Origin: Clostridiales bacterium
GTDB lineage: Bacteria; Bacillota; Clostridia; Oscillospirales; CAG-272
Direction of reading: 5' to 3'
DNA length: 55,407 bases
Assembly (NCBI GenBank): GCA_012727435.1
Contig: JAAYHB010000007.1
Span: 1-55,407 of the forward strand
In this document: positions 35,393 to 44,164 of the stretch, in pieces
Layout of the letters: every line of letters starts with the position of its first letter
Numbering within the stretch: position 1 is the first letter of the stretch
The notes under the pieces: model-generated
Told to the model about the DNA's origin: nothing
Databases searched by the model: none
What the model saw: only the letters and a program-made list of their open reading frames with translations
Program-made: the position numbers and the translations under genes

Positions 35393-36583
35393 TTACTCCT
35401 TGTCGGCAAGGCAGGCGATTCCGGGGAGCACCAGCCCCTCAAGGAATTCAAGAGACGCACCGCCGCCTGTGGAAACGTGGGTCATCTTATCGGCATATCC
35501 GAGCTTTTCAACCGCAGCCGCGCTGTCGCCGCCGCCGATGATGGATATTGCCCCGCTCTCGGCGATTGCCTTGGCCACCGCGAGTGTGCCCCCGGCGAAA
35601 TTCTCCCACTCGGAGACTCCCATCGGACCGTTCCAGACCACGGTTCCGGCACCCTTTATTGTCTTGGCGAAGAGCTCCTGGGTCTTCTCTCCGATATCAA
35701 GTCCCATCCAGCCGTCGGGAATCGAGTCGGAGTATATGCACATGAATTCGGTATCTTCTTTGTATTCTCTGCCGATGATATTGTCGACCGGGAGCAGGAA
35801 GTTGACCTTCTTTTCTTTGGCCTTCTTTATCATTTCGGCGGCAAATTCGACCTTATCGGGCTCGCAGATAGAGTTGCCGATCGTGTCGCTGCGGGCCATG
35901 AAGAAAGTGTATGCCATGCCGCCGCCGATTATAAGGGTGTCTACCTTTTCAAGCAGATTGTTGATGACGCCGATTTTATCCGAAACCTTGGCACCGCCGA
36001 GGATTGCGACAAACGGCCGCGCGGGATCCTCGAGCGCCTTGCCCATTATCGTGATTTCCTTCTGAATCAGATATCCGCAGACCGCAGGCAGATAAGCGGC
36101 AACGCCGGCGGTCGAAGCATGAGCCCGGTGAGCAGCGCCGAAGGCGTCGTTTACGAATATGTCGGCAAGCGAGGCCAGCTCTTTTGCAAATTCAGGGTCG
36201 TTCTTCTCTTCGCGGGGGTCAAAGCGTGTATTCTCGAGCAGGACCGCCCGGCCTTCGGTAAGCGCGGCGACCTTGGCCTTGGCGTCGGGGCCTATCGTGT
36301 CGGCCGCCAGAGGAACCTCAAATCCCAGCAGCTCGGAGAGCCTCTTGGCAACCGGAGCCAGCGTGTATTTCATGTTGACCGTGCCCTTGGGCTTGCCCAT
36401 ATGCGAGCAGAGGATTACCTTGGCCCCGTGCTCGAGCAGATACTTGATTGTGGGAATGGCTTCTACGATTCTTTTGTCGGACGTGATGACTCCGTTCTGT
36501 ATCGGTACGTTGAAGTCGCAGCGCACCAGTACCCTTTTACCGGAGACATCTATGTCCTCGATTGTTTTTTTGTTGTAGGTCAT
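35393..36583 (-). CDS. pgk: Phosphoglycerate kinase
   Basis: A 396-residue two-domain kinase making ATP from 1,3-bisphosphoglycerate. Motifs: [52 protein letters not shown], and [32 protein letters not shown]. It ends in the ATP-binding [17 protein letters not shown]-like [10 protein letters not shown] and GGGDSAAAV segments. The ATG at 36583 has GGCGGA upstream. It is transcribed from its own promoter at 36639 and followed by tpiA; GAPDH, usually next to it, is outside the window. Confidence 0.96.
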   Translation of the reverse strand: MTYNKKTIEDIDVSGKRVLVRCDFNVPIQNGVITSDKRIVEAIPTIKYLLEHGAKVILCSHMGKPKGTVNMKYTLAPVAKRLSELLGFEVPLAADTIGPDAKAKVAALTEGRAVLLENTRFDPREEKNDPEFAKELASLADIFVNDAFGAAHRAHASTAGVAAYLPAVCGYLIQKEITIMGKALEDPARPFVAILGGAKVSDKIGVINNLLEKVDTLIIGGGMAYTFFMARSDTIGNSICEPDKVEFAAEMIKKAKEKKVNFLLPVDNIIGREYKEDTEFMCIYSDSIPDGWMGLDIGEKTQELFAKTIKGAGTVVWNGPMGVSEWENFAGGTLAVAKAIAESGAISIIGGGDSAAAVEKLGYADKMTHVSTGGGASLEFLEGLVLPGIACLADKE

Positions 36584-36638
36584 TTTTGTGTCCGCCTTTC
36601 GTAAAAAAATCAAATATTATATGACCATCACGCAACAT

Positions 36639-36667
36639 AGTATACCACAAGAGGAGCTGTTTATCAA
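36639..36667 (-). promoter_or_regulatory. Sigma-A promoter for pgk-tpiA, with overlapping palindrome
   Basis: On the minus strand TTGATA, a 17-base spacer and TATACT. TTATCAA (36661-36667) and TTGATAA (36675-36681) form an inverted repeat that overlaps the -35 box. Confidence 0.7.
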
Positions 36668-36688
36668 CTGTTTTTTGATAATTTTTCT

Positions 36689-36710
36689 TTGTTTGACAAA
36701 TATCAAACAA
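36689..36710. promoter_or_regulatory. Palindrome upstream of the pgk promoter, candidate operator
   Basis: TTGTTTGA and TCAAACAA form perfect 8-bp arms with 6 bases between. It lies between the pgk promoter and the DeoR regulator gene. A DeoR-family protein encoded next door is an obvious candidate binder, but this is unproven. Confidence 0.5.
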
Positions 36711-36742
36711 TTATATTCCGATAATTGGTTTTTAATTGTATA

Positions 36743-37507
36743 TTATGCTATTACAAGCTTAACACCGTTTTCCTCAAGGCAGGCGCGCCACTCCGGGCCG
36801 GGATCGGCGTCGGTTACCAGCATATCGAGATCCGATAATTTACCGATGGAGATAAACGCCACCTTGCCGAATTTATTGGAGTCCGCGGCCAAAATGATTT
36901 TCTTAGCCTGTGCCATCATTGAGCGTTTGAGCAGCGCGGTTTCCTCGCGGCTGTCGGTGTAGCCGGCTTCAAGGTCGAGTCCCTCGCAGGAGATAACCGT
37001 AAAATTCACATGATATGACTCTATCATGCTCTCGGCCCTCTTTCCGGTGAAGGCCAGAGAGTTGCTTTTCAGAAGCCCGCCGGTGCAGAAGATATTCCAG
37101 CCCTGCACGTTGCCTGCAAGTTCGAGCAGGATTTCAATGGAGTTGGTTATCAGGGTGATATTGCGCTTGCCTTTGAGCGCCCGCGCCACATAGGTTGAGG
37201 TCGTGCTCTCGTCGAGCATGATGTAATCGCCGTCGCTTATCAGGTCGGCTACCGCCGAGGCGATTTTCAGCTTGGCCTCGACGTTTGTGCGTTTGCGGAT
37301 TTCATACGGGAGCTCGCGCCTTGAGTCCTCATTGTATACCGCTCCGCCGTAGGTGCGGGTCACATAGCCCTCCTGCTCGAATTTTTCCATGTCCCGGCGG
37401 ATGGTTTCCTCGGAAACGCCGAATTTTTCGCTTAATTGGCTTATGAGCACTCGTTTTTCTTTTTTAAGTTGTTCGAGTATCAGAGCTCTGCGCTCGATAG
37501 CAAGCAT
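36743..37507 (-). CDS. DeoR/GlpR-family sugar-responsive repressor
   Basis: A 254-residue regulator with an N-terminal winged HTH (RRALILEQLKKEKRVLISQLSEKFGVSEETIRRDMEKFEQEG, about residues 6-48) and a C-terminal sugar-phosphate sensor domain (DEST at YIMLDESTTSTYVARAL, about 97). The family represses sugar catabolic genes and is released by a phosphorylated sugar intermediate. It lies just upstream of pgk-tpiA in the same direction and has its own promoter with a palindrome over the -10 box, suggesting autoregulation. The effector is unknown. Confidence 0.88.
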   Translation of the reverse strand: MLAIERRALILEQLKKEKRVLISQLSEKFGVSEETIRRDMEKFEQEGYVTRTYGGAVYNEDSRRELPYEIRKRTNVEAKLKIASAVADLISDGDYIMLDESTTSTYVARALKGKRNITLITNSIEILLELAGNVQGWNIFCTGGLLKSNSLAFTGKRAESMIESYHVNFTVISCEGLDLEAGYTDSREETALLKRSMMAQAKKIILAADSNKFGKVAFISIGKLSDLDMLVTDADPGPEWRACLEENGVKLVIA

Positions 37508-37547
37508 CAGCTGCCTCCGGAATCACGTTTTGCAATAATTGCAAGTA

Positions 37548-37576
37548 ATTATACTTGATATTGTAATTGTTGTCAA
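37548..37576 (-). promoter_or_regulatory. Sigma-A promoter for the DeoR-family gene
   Basis: On the minus strand a perfect TTGACA, a 17-base spacer and TATAAT. CAAGTAATTATACTTG at 37542-37557 is a palindrome centred on the -10 box. Confidence 0.75.
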
Positions 37577-37726
37577 CATTATTGTGCGGGTGCTGACAGG
37601 TGTACATCAATATTAAAATGTTCATTTCCTTGCACGTGCAAAGAAATGAACCAAAAAATACGCTCAGGAGGAAATTTGCGATTTCCGCCCTGAGACCCCC
37701 CCTTTCTTTTGCCGCAACGTATTTTA

Positions 37727-37829
37727 CGGGGTGTGGGGCGGAGCCCCGCGTGTAAGAGTTTTTGGGGATTCCAAAACCCCTTTTTTCAAAAAGGGGTTTT
37801 GGCGGGGGGCCGGGGGCAGCGCCCCCGGA
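37727..37829 (+). repeat. Composite dispersed repeat, copy 4
   Basis: GGGGTGTGGGGCGGAGCCCCG, then TTTTTGGGGATTCCAAAAC, a long AAAACCCC/GGGGTTTT hairpin, and GGGGGCAGCGCCCCC. It fills most of the 329-base gap 37508-37836 between the DeoR and folA genes; the rest of the gap shows the regulator's promoter and no gene. Confidence 0.75.
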
Positions 37830-37836
37830 GTAAATA

Positions 37837-38349
37837 TTACTTTTTCCTGACGTATTCGCAAAATCTGAAAGTAAGCCCGGCTTCGCTGTCGGTGTCGGGG
37901 TTGCTTGTCTGAGTCGGGCTGCAGTAGATAAGCTCCCACTCGCCGGTTGCCGTGATATCCGGGAAATATGCGTCGGCCTTGAAGGCCTTGTCAAAGCGGG
38001 TGATATAGGCCTTATTGCAGTAGGGCAGCAGCAGCCGGTAGACGCTCGCGCCGCCGATAACGAAAACATCCTCGGGCCTGTATTTTTTCAGCTCGTCGTA
38101 CAGTTCGGCCTCGGAGTGAACCACGATGGCGCCCCCGGGTTTGAAATCCTCCCGCCGGCTGAGTATTATGTTGGTCCTGTTTTTCAATGGCTTTCCGCCC
38201 GGAAAGGTCGGGAGGGTTTTTGAGCCGAACACCACCACCCGGCCGGTTGTCAGCGACGCAAAGTGCTTCATGTCGGCACGCACGCGCGCCAGAAGCTCAC
38301 CGCGGTATCCGATACCCCAGTTCTGATCAACCGCCACAATCAGGTTCAT
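37837..38349 (-). CDS. folA: Dihydrofolate reductase
   Basis: A 170-residue DHFR reducing dihydrofolate for dTMP synthesis. Motifs: MNLIVAVDQNWGIGYRGELL at the start, RADMKHFASLTTGRVVVFGSKTLPTFPGGKPL (folate/NADPH region, about 26-57), IILSRREDF, and VIGGASVYRLLLPYCNKAYITRF. The ATG overlaps the thyA stop in ATGA, so the two enzymes are translated together, as expected because thymidylate synthase makes the dihydrofolate that DHFR recycles. Confidence 0.92.
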   Translation of the reverse strand: MNLIVAVDQNWGIGYRGELLARVRADMKHFASLTTGRVVVFGSKTLPTFPGGKPLKNRTNIILSRREDFKPGGAIVVHSEAELYDELKKYRPEDVFVIGGASVYRLLLPYCNKAYITRFDKAFKADAYFPDITATGEWELIYCSPTQTSNPDTDSEAGLTFRFCEYVRKK

Positions 38350-39179
38350 ATCGCCACCGGAAACTTCCCGATTTTCTCGCCGTGCCAATAGTCTGTCACG
38401 ATAAAACTCTCGGGTACAAAGTCATAAAAGTTTGTGATGCTCTTGTCGAGTTCGACCTTCGGCGCTGGGTATGCCGGGCGCTCTATCAGCTCCTCGACAA
38501 TCGGGATATGGCGGTCATAGATATGCGCGTCGGCGATTACATGCACAAGCTCCCCGGGCTCAAGATCCGAGACCTGTGCGAACATCATCAGCAGCGCGGC
38601 GTACTGGGCGACGTTCCAGGCATTTGCCGCAAGCATGTCCTGCGAGCGCTGGTTGAGAATTGCATTCAGCCGCCTGCCGGTCACATTGAAGGTCATGCTG
38701 TAGGCGCAGGGATAGAGCGCCATTTCGGACAGGTCGGCAAAATTATAGATGTTTGTAAGTATCCTGCGGGAATTCGGGTTGTGCTTAAGGTCGTAGAGCA
38801 CACGGTCAACCATGTCGAACATACCTTCCTTGTACTTGTGCTTGATGCCCATCTGGTAGCCGTATGCCTTGCCTATGGAGCCGTTTTCGTCGGCCCACTG
38901 GTCCCAGATATGGCTGTTTAGGTCCTTGATATTATTCGACTTCTTCTGCCAGATCCAGAGAATCTCGTCGACCGCTGCCCTGAAGTTTATCGGGCGCAGG
39001 GTGAGCAGCGGGAATTCCTCGGCAAGATTATACCTGTTCACCACGCCGAATTTTTTAATGTAACAGGCAGGCTGGCCGTCCTCCCACCTGGCGCGGACGC
39101 CCTCCTTTACCCACGTGCCGTGTTCAAGAATATCGCGGCAGGTATTGATGAAGGCTGTATCGGCTGAGCTCATGTTCAT
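38346..39179 (-). CDS. thyA: Thymidylate synthase, divergent ThyA
   Basis: A 277-residue ThyA-type thymidylate synthase methylating dUMP with methylenetetrahydrofolate. The catalytic Cys sits in MALYPCAYSMTFNVTG, where the usual Cys-His is Cys-Ala; the phosphate-binding QRSQDML (LNQRSQD) follows, and NAWNVAQYAALL replaces the common GxPFN pattern. The substrate-binding HVIADAHIYDRHI is present. GAAAGG precedes the ATG. The local differences suggest a divergent clade, not an inactive protein. Confidence 0.88.
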   Translation of the reverse strand: MNMSSADTAFINTCRDILEHGTWVKEGVRARWEDGQPACYIKKFGVVNRYNLAEEFPLLTLRPINFRAAVDEILWIWQKKSNNIKDLNSHIWDQWADENGSIGKAYGYQMGIKHKYKEGMFDMVDRVLYDLKHNPNSRRILTNIYNFADLSEMALYPCAYSMTFNVTGRRLNAILNQRSQDMLAANAWNVAQYAALLMMFAQVSDLEPGELVHVIADAHIYDRHIPIVEELIERPAYPAPKVELDKSITNFYDFVPESFIVTDYWHGEKIGKFPVAI

Positions 39180-39229
39180 CCCGACCTTTCGGGTGAGGCA
39201 GGCGCCTCACGGTATATATTATTGGTTTT

Positions 39230-39258
39230 ATGATATCATACTGCCAAAAAAAAGTCAA
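39230..39258 (-). promoter_or_regulatory. Sigma-A promoter for thyA-folA
   Basis: On the minus strand TTGACT, a 17-base spacer and TATCAT. Divergent from the promoter at 39316. Confidence 0.65.
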
Positions 39259-39315
39259 CCAAAAAGCCGATGTTGCAAAAAAACAAAACAAACTGCTGTT
39301 TTTTTGTGGTTATCA

Positions 39316-39344
39316 TTGACTTTTTGCGTGATATGTGGTACACT
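39316..39344 (+). promoter_or_regulatory. Sigma-A promoter for the TIM-barrel epimerase gene
   Basis: TTGACT, a 17-base spacer and TACACT, about 30 bases upstream of the start codon. Confidence 0.7.
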
Positions 39345-39375
39345 TTGAGGCGAAAATATTAAGGAGGCATTGGAT

Positions 39376-40302
39376 ATGCTTTTGGTCGGTGTTCAGTCTG
39401 GACGTTTGTTTACCGATGACATGGACAGGAACTTCCGTGTTCTCAAGGAGCACGGCTTCGGGTGCGTCGATTTCAATATCGATGTAATGCTTCCGGTGGC
39501 TCAAATCAAAACCGGTGAGCCCGGCGGTTTCTTTGACAAGAGCGTTGAGGAAATATGCGAATACTACAGGCCGATGAAGGAAGCGGCCTTAAAATACGGC
39601 GTCGAAATCGCACAGATGCACGGCCCGTTCCCGGTATGGGTCGAGGGGCGGGACGAGGATATGAACCCGTACGTGATTATGGCGACCGAAAAGTGCTTTG
39701 CCGCGGCGCAGTATCTGGGGTGCCGCCATGTAGTGGTTCATCCGGTGGCTATTAGCCTTGTACACGGCAAAGAAAAAGAACGCGAGTTGAATCTTAGCAT
39801 ATACCGTGCACTGATGCCTGCGGCTAAAAAATACGGGGTAAAAATATGCCTTGAAAACCTCTTTGTATCTACAAAAGGGCACTGTATAGAAGGCCCCTGC
39901 GCCGACGTCAGCGAGGCAATCTGGTATATCGACCGGCTGAACGCCGAGGCGGAAGCCGATATTTTCGGCCTGTGCTTTGATGTCGGTCACGCAAACCTTA
40001 TGGCGCGCAACATATACGATTATATTACGGCTCTCGGCCCGCGCCTTGCGGTGCTGCATATACACGACAACGACGGAAGAGCTGACCTGCATATGCTGCC
40101 CTATTCCTACACCCGCAACGGCAAGGAGCCGCTTATTGATTGGGAGGGATTAATCAGGGGGCTGCATGACATAAATTATCGCGGCGACCTTTGCTTTGAG
40201 ACCTTCCATTGCATGAGCGTTTTCCCACCCGATGTGCATGGCGAGCTTCTTGATTTGATCTCGGCTATCGGCAGGCATATAGTCGCTGGCATATTGGCAT
40301 AA
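39376..40302 (+). CDS. Sugar phosphate isomerase/epimerase family TIM-barrel protein
   Basis: A 308-residue xylose-isomerase-like TIM barrel. Metal-ligand motifs are in order: QMHGPFPVWVEG (about residue 76), CRHVVVHPVAISLVHG (about 116), ICLENLFVSTKGHC (about 156), CFDVGHANLMARN (about 200), VLHIHDNDGRADLH and DLCFETFHCM. Substrate is unknown; it may handle a host- or plant-derived sugar. GGAGG at 39363-39367 puts the start at 39376, not at the TTG 6 bases earlier. Monocistronic, with its own promoter and a bidirectional terminator. Confidence 0.82.
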   Translation: MLLVGVQSGRLFTDDMDRNFRVLKEHGFGCVDFNIDVMLPVAQIKTGEPGGFFDKSVEEICEYYRPMKEAALKYGVEIAQMHGPFPVWVEGRDEDMNPYVIMATEKCFAAAQYLGCRHVVVHPVAISLVHGKEKERELNLSIYRALMPAAKKYGVKICLENLFVSTKGHCIEGPCADVSEAIWYIDRLNAEAEADIFGLCFDVGHANLMARNIYDYITALGPRLAVLHIHDNDGRADLHMLPYSYTRNGKEPLIDWEGLIRGLHDINYRGDLCFETFHCMSVFPPDVHGELLDLISAIGRHIVAGILA

Positions 40303-40318
40303 GTTCTTTCGTATAAAT

Positions 40319-40353
40319 CAACCGCCCGGAGCATTCCGCTCCGGGCGGTTTTG
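40319..40353. terminator. Bidirectional intrinsic terminator
   Basis: ACCGCCCGGAGC/GCTCCGGGCGGT 12-bp stem with loop ATTCC, followed by TTTGTATTT; it separates two convergent genes. Confidence 0.88.
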
Positions 40354-40356
40354 TAT

Positions 40357-41859
40357 TTACCTGTTGGCCAGCTCTTCGAGACTGTTGTTCAGGTTGCCGA
40401 CTACTCTTTCCATGACCTTTGACAGTGTCTTGAATCTTGAGGTCACCGTGTTGGTGCCGGAGCCCATGATAGTGCGCAGGTTGTGGTGGATGTTGGAGAG
40501 CGCCGAGGTGTAGACTATTCCGGCATCGGTGGTAATGTTCTCAACGACAATGTCAAGCATCTCCCAGGATTCGGGGTCGTGGGAGTATTTGTATTTTAAA
40601 GCCGACTCATAATATGCCGGGATTACCGTCCGGTGGCTTTCGGAGGCCATTGCCTCAAGGAAAGCGCCCATGACATCAAAGTCTTCTTCAAGAACCGTGG
40701 CCGTCACGGATACTACAGTGAACTGGTCGTGCATGAGGGTGTGATAGTTTTCCTGCTCCTCGTTGTATTTGGGCATCGGCACAATCCCGTAGGGCGATTC
40801 CATGTTGCGCATATCGGAGTGCTCGACCTCCATCAGCCGAAGGGTAACCATGGCGCCATGACCTTCAGAGAACATTTTTCTCATGGTATTCTGTTCGGCG
40901 TCGGCAGTCTCATGCACAATGACACAGGTGCCGGTGGCGTTGTAGAGGGTCAGAAGCTTGTCGACCATGTCTGACAGTTTTTCGATGTTGAGAACATATT
41001 GGTAAGAACCGTCGGCATCCCGCCCGAGAATCGGGACTTCGCAGGCCACCCAATAGGGGTCGGAGCTTATGTATTCGTTGGTGATAAAGCCGTAAAGGTC
41101 GCCGTTGTCCTCGCGGTTGTTACCGTTGATGTCGAAATAAAAGTCGCGAACCAGGCTGTACTGGTAGTCGAGTGTCCATTTGTGCTCCCTTACCGGCTCA
41201 TAGAGGTAGGCCAGATTGTTTTCGTCAAATATGTCTTTGTTGAATATCGTGACAAAGGCAAAACGCATGGTAGAGAGGGCTATTGAGCCGGTAGCCGCGT
41301 ACTGCGCCCCGCGGAATTCGATTGCCTGGTTTACGCCCTGAGCCCAGTATGGCTTGGTCAGGTCGAGATATCCGATGTCGTAGAGGTTATGGTAAATCCC
41401 GTTGAGCGAATTGTAAAGCGATTGATATGCGTTTACAAATGCAATGTCATAATCGGGCGAGCCGGCCTGCACCGAGATCCTGACCGCGTCAACCGTCGAG
41501 GAGTTGCTGTTGGCATACGGAATTTTTATGTTGTTGATTTTCAGGTTGAGCCGTGCCTCAACGGCAAGATTGCGGTTATATACGGCATCGTTTACAACCT
41601 CGCCGTTCTGTTGCTCGACCGTGACTTCATCGATCCACCAGCTGCGGTCGCTTGAGACTACGTTGATTACCCGCCCGTCGTAATTAAGTCCCGCCGGAAG
41701 GTCGTCGGATATGTCATAGGGCGACTTGGTTTCTTCATCCGAGGGGGCTGTGGTGGTCTGAATATTTGTGGTTTCCTTGTCGGGGTCGGTCTGGTCTGCA
41801 CATGCGCATAAAAGGATAAGCATTGAGAGGGCCGTGACAATTGCAGCGATGTGTTTCAT
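40357..41859 (-). CDS. Extracellular solute-binding lipoprotein
   Basis: A 500-residue exported protein with a lipoprotein signal ending in LILLCACAD (lipobox about residues 16-19), a short Thr/Asp-rich linker, and a family-1-type solute-binding body (SWWIDEVTVEQQNGEVVNDAVYNRN; DYDIAFVNAYQSLY; GYLDLTKPYWAQGVNQAIEF). It should sit on the outer face of the membrane. No ABC permease or ATPase gene is adjacent, so its transporter must be elsewhere. GTGAGG six bases before the ATG at 41859. Ligand probably a sugar or oligosaccharide, but not determinable. Confidence 0.78.
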   Translation of the reverse strand: MKHIAAIVTALSMLILLCACADQTDPDKETTNIQTTTAPSDEETKSPYDISDDLPAGLNYDGRVINVVSSDRSWWIDEVTVEQQNGEVVNDAVYNRNLAVEARLNLKINNIKIPYANSNSSTVDAVRISVQAGSPDYDIAFVNAYQSLYNSLNGIYHNLYDIGYLDLTKPYWAQGVNQAIEFRGAQYAATGSIALSTMRFAFVTIFNKDIFDENNLAYLYEPVREHKWTLDYQYSLVRDFYFDINGNNREDNGDLYGFITNEYISSDPYWVACEVPILGRDADGSYQYVLNIEKLSDMVDKLLTLYNATGTCVIVHETADAEQNTMRKMFSEGHGAMVTLRLMEVEHSDMRNMESPYGIVPMPKYNEEQENYHTLMHDQFTVVSVTATVLEEDFDVMGAFLEAMASESHRTVIPAYYESALKYKYSHDPESWEMLDIVVENITTDAGIVYTSALSNIHHNLRTIMGSGTNTVTSRFKTLSKVMERVVGNLNNSLEELANR

Positions 41860-41916
41860 AGCAACCTCACTTCCCGGCATTGGGATGCCGGACATAGTTT
41901 TCCAAGCTGTGAATTA

Positions 41917-41945
41917 ATTATAAAACACATCGGGTAGATTATCAA
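41917..41945 (-). promoter_or_regulatory. Sigma-A promoter for the solute-binding lipoprotein gene
   Basis: On the minus strand TTGATA, a 17-base spacer and TATAAT. Confidence 0.7.
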
Positions 41946-42021
41946 GACAATTATTTGCTCTCAATGCTTATTAACAGACAAATATTGCTATCCACAGGAG
42001 GTGTACCGCAGATCTCTAATA

Positions 42022-42540
42022 TTACTGTATAATTCTGAATTTCCCGATAAAAGGAAGTTCCCGGGCTTTTCCGGCCGCGGCGTTGTAAATGCCGAAAATC
42101 ACAAATACCAGCGGTACAAGCGAGAGAAGCCATACTACGACGCCGAACAGGAAAGAAAGCAGGCCGATGTTAAGCAACCCGACAATAAATGAAATCAATC
42201 TTGTTGCTGCGACCCAGATAGCCTCGGCAACAAGCAGAATCAGCCCCTGATTAGCATGGTATCTTGCGAATTTTGAGTCCTTGGCCGCCAGTATGGGAAT
42301 AAGAACGAGAATCCCGAGATATGAAAGGATGGCCATTAGCTGGTTTTTTTCGATGTCGGCTTTGTCATAGTCGGCGGTGGTGTCATGCGTGTTGAAAAAA
42401 CTGTTGAAGAAGTTCTGAGCGCCTCTGCCCTGAGAGCCACTCTCCTGATTACGGTATGTCCGGGGGTTGGCTGTTCCGCAGTTGGGGCAGAAGTTTGCGG
42501 AGTCATCGTACTGAGCGCCGCACTTAGAACATAACGGCAT
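42022..42540 (-). CDS. Zinc-ribbon membrane protein (DUF4870-like)
   Basis: A 172-residue protein with an N-terminal CxxC...CxxC zinc ribbon (CSKCGAQYDDSANFCPNCG, residues 4-22), a Gln/Asn/Ser-rich linker, and a membrane part with three to four hydrophobic segments (LMAILSYLGILVLIPIL, LLVAEAIWVAATRL, FLFGVVVWLLSLVPLVFVIFGIY). The membrane part resembles DUF4870/Tic20-like domains. It follows the MATE gene with a 17-base gap containing AAGGAG, so the two form an operon. Function unknown. Confidence 0.72.
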   Translation of the reverse strand: MPLCSKCGAQYDDSANFCPNCGTANPRTYRNQESGSQGRGAQNFFNSFFNTHDTTADYDKADIEKNQLMAILSYLGILVLIPILAAKDSKFARYHANQGLILLVAEAIWVAATRLISFIVGLLNIGLLSFLFGVVVWLLSLVPLVFVIFGIYNAAAGKARELPFIGKFRIIQ

Positions 42541-42557
42541 AAAAGTCTCCTTTTCTT

Positions 42558-43979
42558 TTATTTCAGCTTCGGCTGTGCCTTCAGTTTGCTGTCGGTCATG
42601 ATTTCTGTATCATGGCGTGAGTTCATCTTTTTTTTCAGATGGTTGAGCATAAAGGCACTTGAGATGAAGTGTGCCGCCGCGGTTGTCGCCCATGAGACCG
42701 GATAGGCAAAGTAGAGCACCTGGAGAGTGGGCGTTGCGGCAAATATTGTGACCGTCCAGAGGATTCTCAACGCGCAGGAGCCGATAAATGATATTGTCAT
42801 GGGAATAAAGGAGCTCCCCATCCCCCGCATGATGCCGCAGCCGACCTCCATGACCCCGCAGAGGAAATATGTCAGCGTGACAATCGACATTCTTATCATG
42901 CCGGTTTCAATGGCACCGCTGTTTCCCGGAGCATAAAGCCCGAGGAGTTGGCGGCCGAAGGTATACGCGACAACCCCCAGCAATGCGCCGCAGGCAGCAA
43001 CCATCAGCGTGCAGTAAATCGCAATCTTCCTGATTCTGTGCAGTTTGTTTGCCCCGACATTCTGCCCGACGAAGGCAAGCGAGGCATGATAAAAGGAGTT
43101 CATGGCATTGTACAGGAAACCGTCGATGTTTGCCGCCGCCGCGTTACCCGCGACAACCGTTTTGCCGAAGCTGTTGACCGCCGTCTGGATAACCACATTT
43201 GAGAGCGAGAATATGCAGCCCTGAATCCCGGCAGGCACGCCTATTTTTACCATTCTAAAAAGCTTTTCAGTGTTAAGCCTCAACAACTTCAGGTCGAGAT
43301 GCAGGGGCCCCTTGTCGCGCAGCATGAACCAAAGAATGAATATCATCGAAAGCCACGTTGAAATGGCGGTTGCAATTCCGACACCGACGGCGCCAAGCCC
43401 GAACACGACCACCATCACTATGTTAAAAATCACGTTGAGCATCCCTGAAACAGAGAGGAAAAGCAGAGGATGCGTTGTGTCGCCCGCCGAGCGCATCATT
43501 GAGGCGCAGTAGTTGTATACCATGCTTGCCGGAATCCCCAGCATGTACACCTGCATGTAGGGCACCGCCTCGGCAAGCACGCTCTCCTCGACACCTGTCA
43601 GGCGGAGCAGCTCCTCGGCGGCGAAAAATCCGAAAATCGAGACAACAACCCCCAAAATGGTGGCTGCGGGTATGGCGGTATGTACGGTTTTCTTGACCTC
43701 GTCGTAATTCTTGGCACCGATATACTGTGCGACCAGCACCCCGGCGCCGACAGACAAGCCCATGAAAAGATTTATTATGAGATTTATAAGGGCGCCACAG
43801 GAGCCGACTGCGGCGAGTGCGGTTTCGCCGTCTGCGGCAAACCGCCCCACGACAATCATATCGGCGGCGTTGTAAAGCAGCTGGAGCGTTCCGGTCAGCA
43901 TCAGAGGGATGGCATAGACCAGAATTTTGCCGAGCAGCGGCCCCTCGGTCATGTCAATTTTTCTGACGGAGGTTTTCAA
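42558..43979 (-). CDS. MATE-family efflux transporter
   Basis: A 473-residue polytopic membrane protein with about twelve hydrophobic segments. The start TEGPLLGKILVYAIPLMLTGTLQLLYNAADMIVVGRF is the classical MATE entry (membrane helix with the Asn-Ala-Ala-Asp turn), and the second half repeats as IGVPAGIQGCIFSLSNVVIQTAVNSFG. It should export drugs or metabolites using a sodium or proton gradient. It is followed by the zinc-ribbon membrane protein gene. A palindrome in its leader may be an operator. Confidence 0.9.
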   Translation of the reverse strand: MKTSVRKIDMTEGPLLGKILVYAIPLMLTGTLQLLYNAADMIVVGRFAADGETALAAVGSCGALINLIINLFMGLSVGAGVLVAQYIGAKNYDEVKKTVHTAIPAATILGVVVSIFGFFAAEELLRLTGVEESVLAEAVPYMQVYMLGIPASMVYNYCASMMRSAGDTTHPLLFLSVSGMLNVIFNIVMVVVFGLGAVGVGIATAISTWLSMIFILWFMLRDKGPLHLDLKLLRLNTEKLFRMVKIGVPAGIQGCIFSLSNVVIQTAVNSFGKTVVAGNAAAANIDGFLYNAMNSFYHASLAFVGQNVGANKLHRIRKIAIYCTLMVAACGALLGVVAYTFGRQLLGLYAPGNSGAIETGMIRMSIVTLTYFLCGVMEVGCGIMRGMGSSFIPMTISFIGSCALRILWTVTIFAATPTLQVLYFAYPVSWATTAAAHFISSAFMLNHLKKKMNSRHDTEIMTDSKLKAQPKLK

Positions 43980-44015
43980 TCTATATACCTGATTCTGAAG
44001 TAATTAATCAGGCTG

Positions 44016-44044
44016 ATTATATCATAAGCGTCAATCGGTGTCAA
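44016..44044 (-). promoter_or_regulatory. Sigma-A promoter for the MATE gene
   Basis: On the minus strand a perfect TTGACA, a 17-base spacer and TATAAT. Just downstream, CCTGATT (43988) and AATCAGG (44006) form an inverted repeat with an 11-base gap. Confidence 0.75.
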
Positions 44045-44164
44045 TTGACTCCTTAAAAACCTCGGTTTTACACAAAAAGAGTTACTTTATGTGATACTAT
44101 TATGTTATAAAAGATAATAGGTTGCCGGCCTGAATGGAGGCGGAGTCTCCTATTATATACACGC

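Noticed and set aside
35165-36604. Long open frame opposite tpiA and pgk
   Set aside because: No recognisable family motif; it is the complement of two clear enzymes, as is usual in GC-rich coding DNA.
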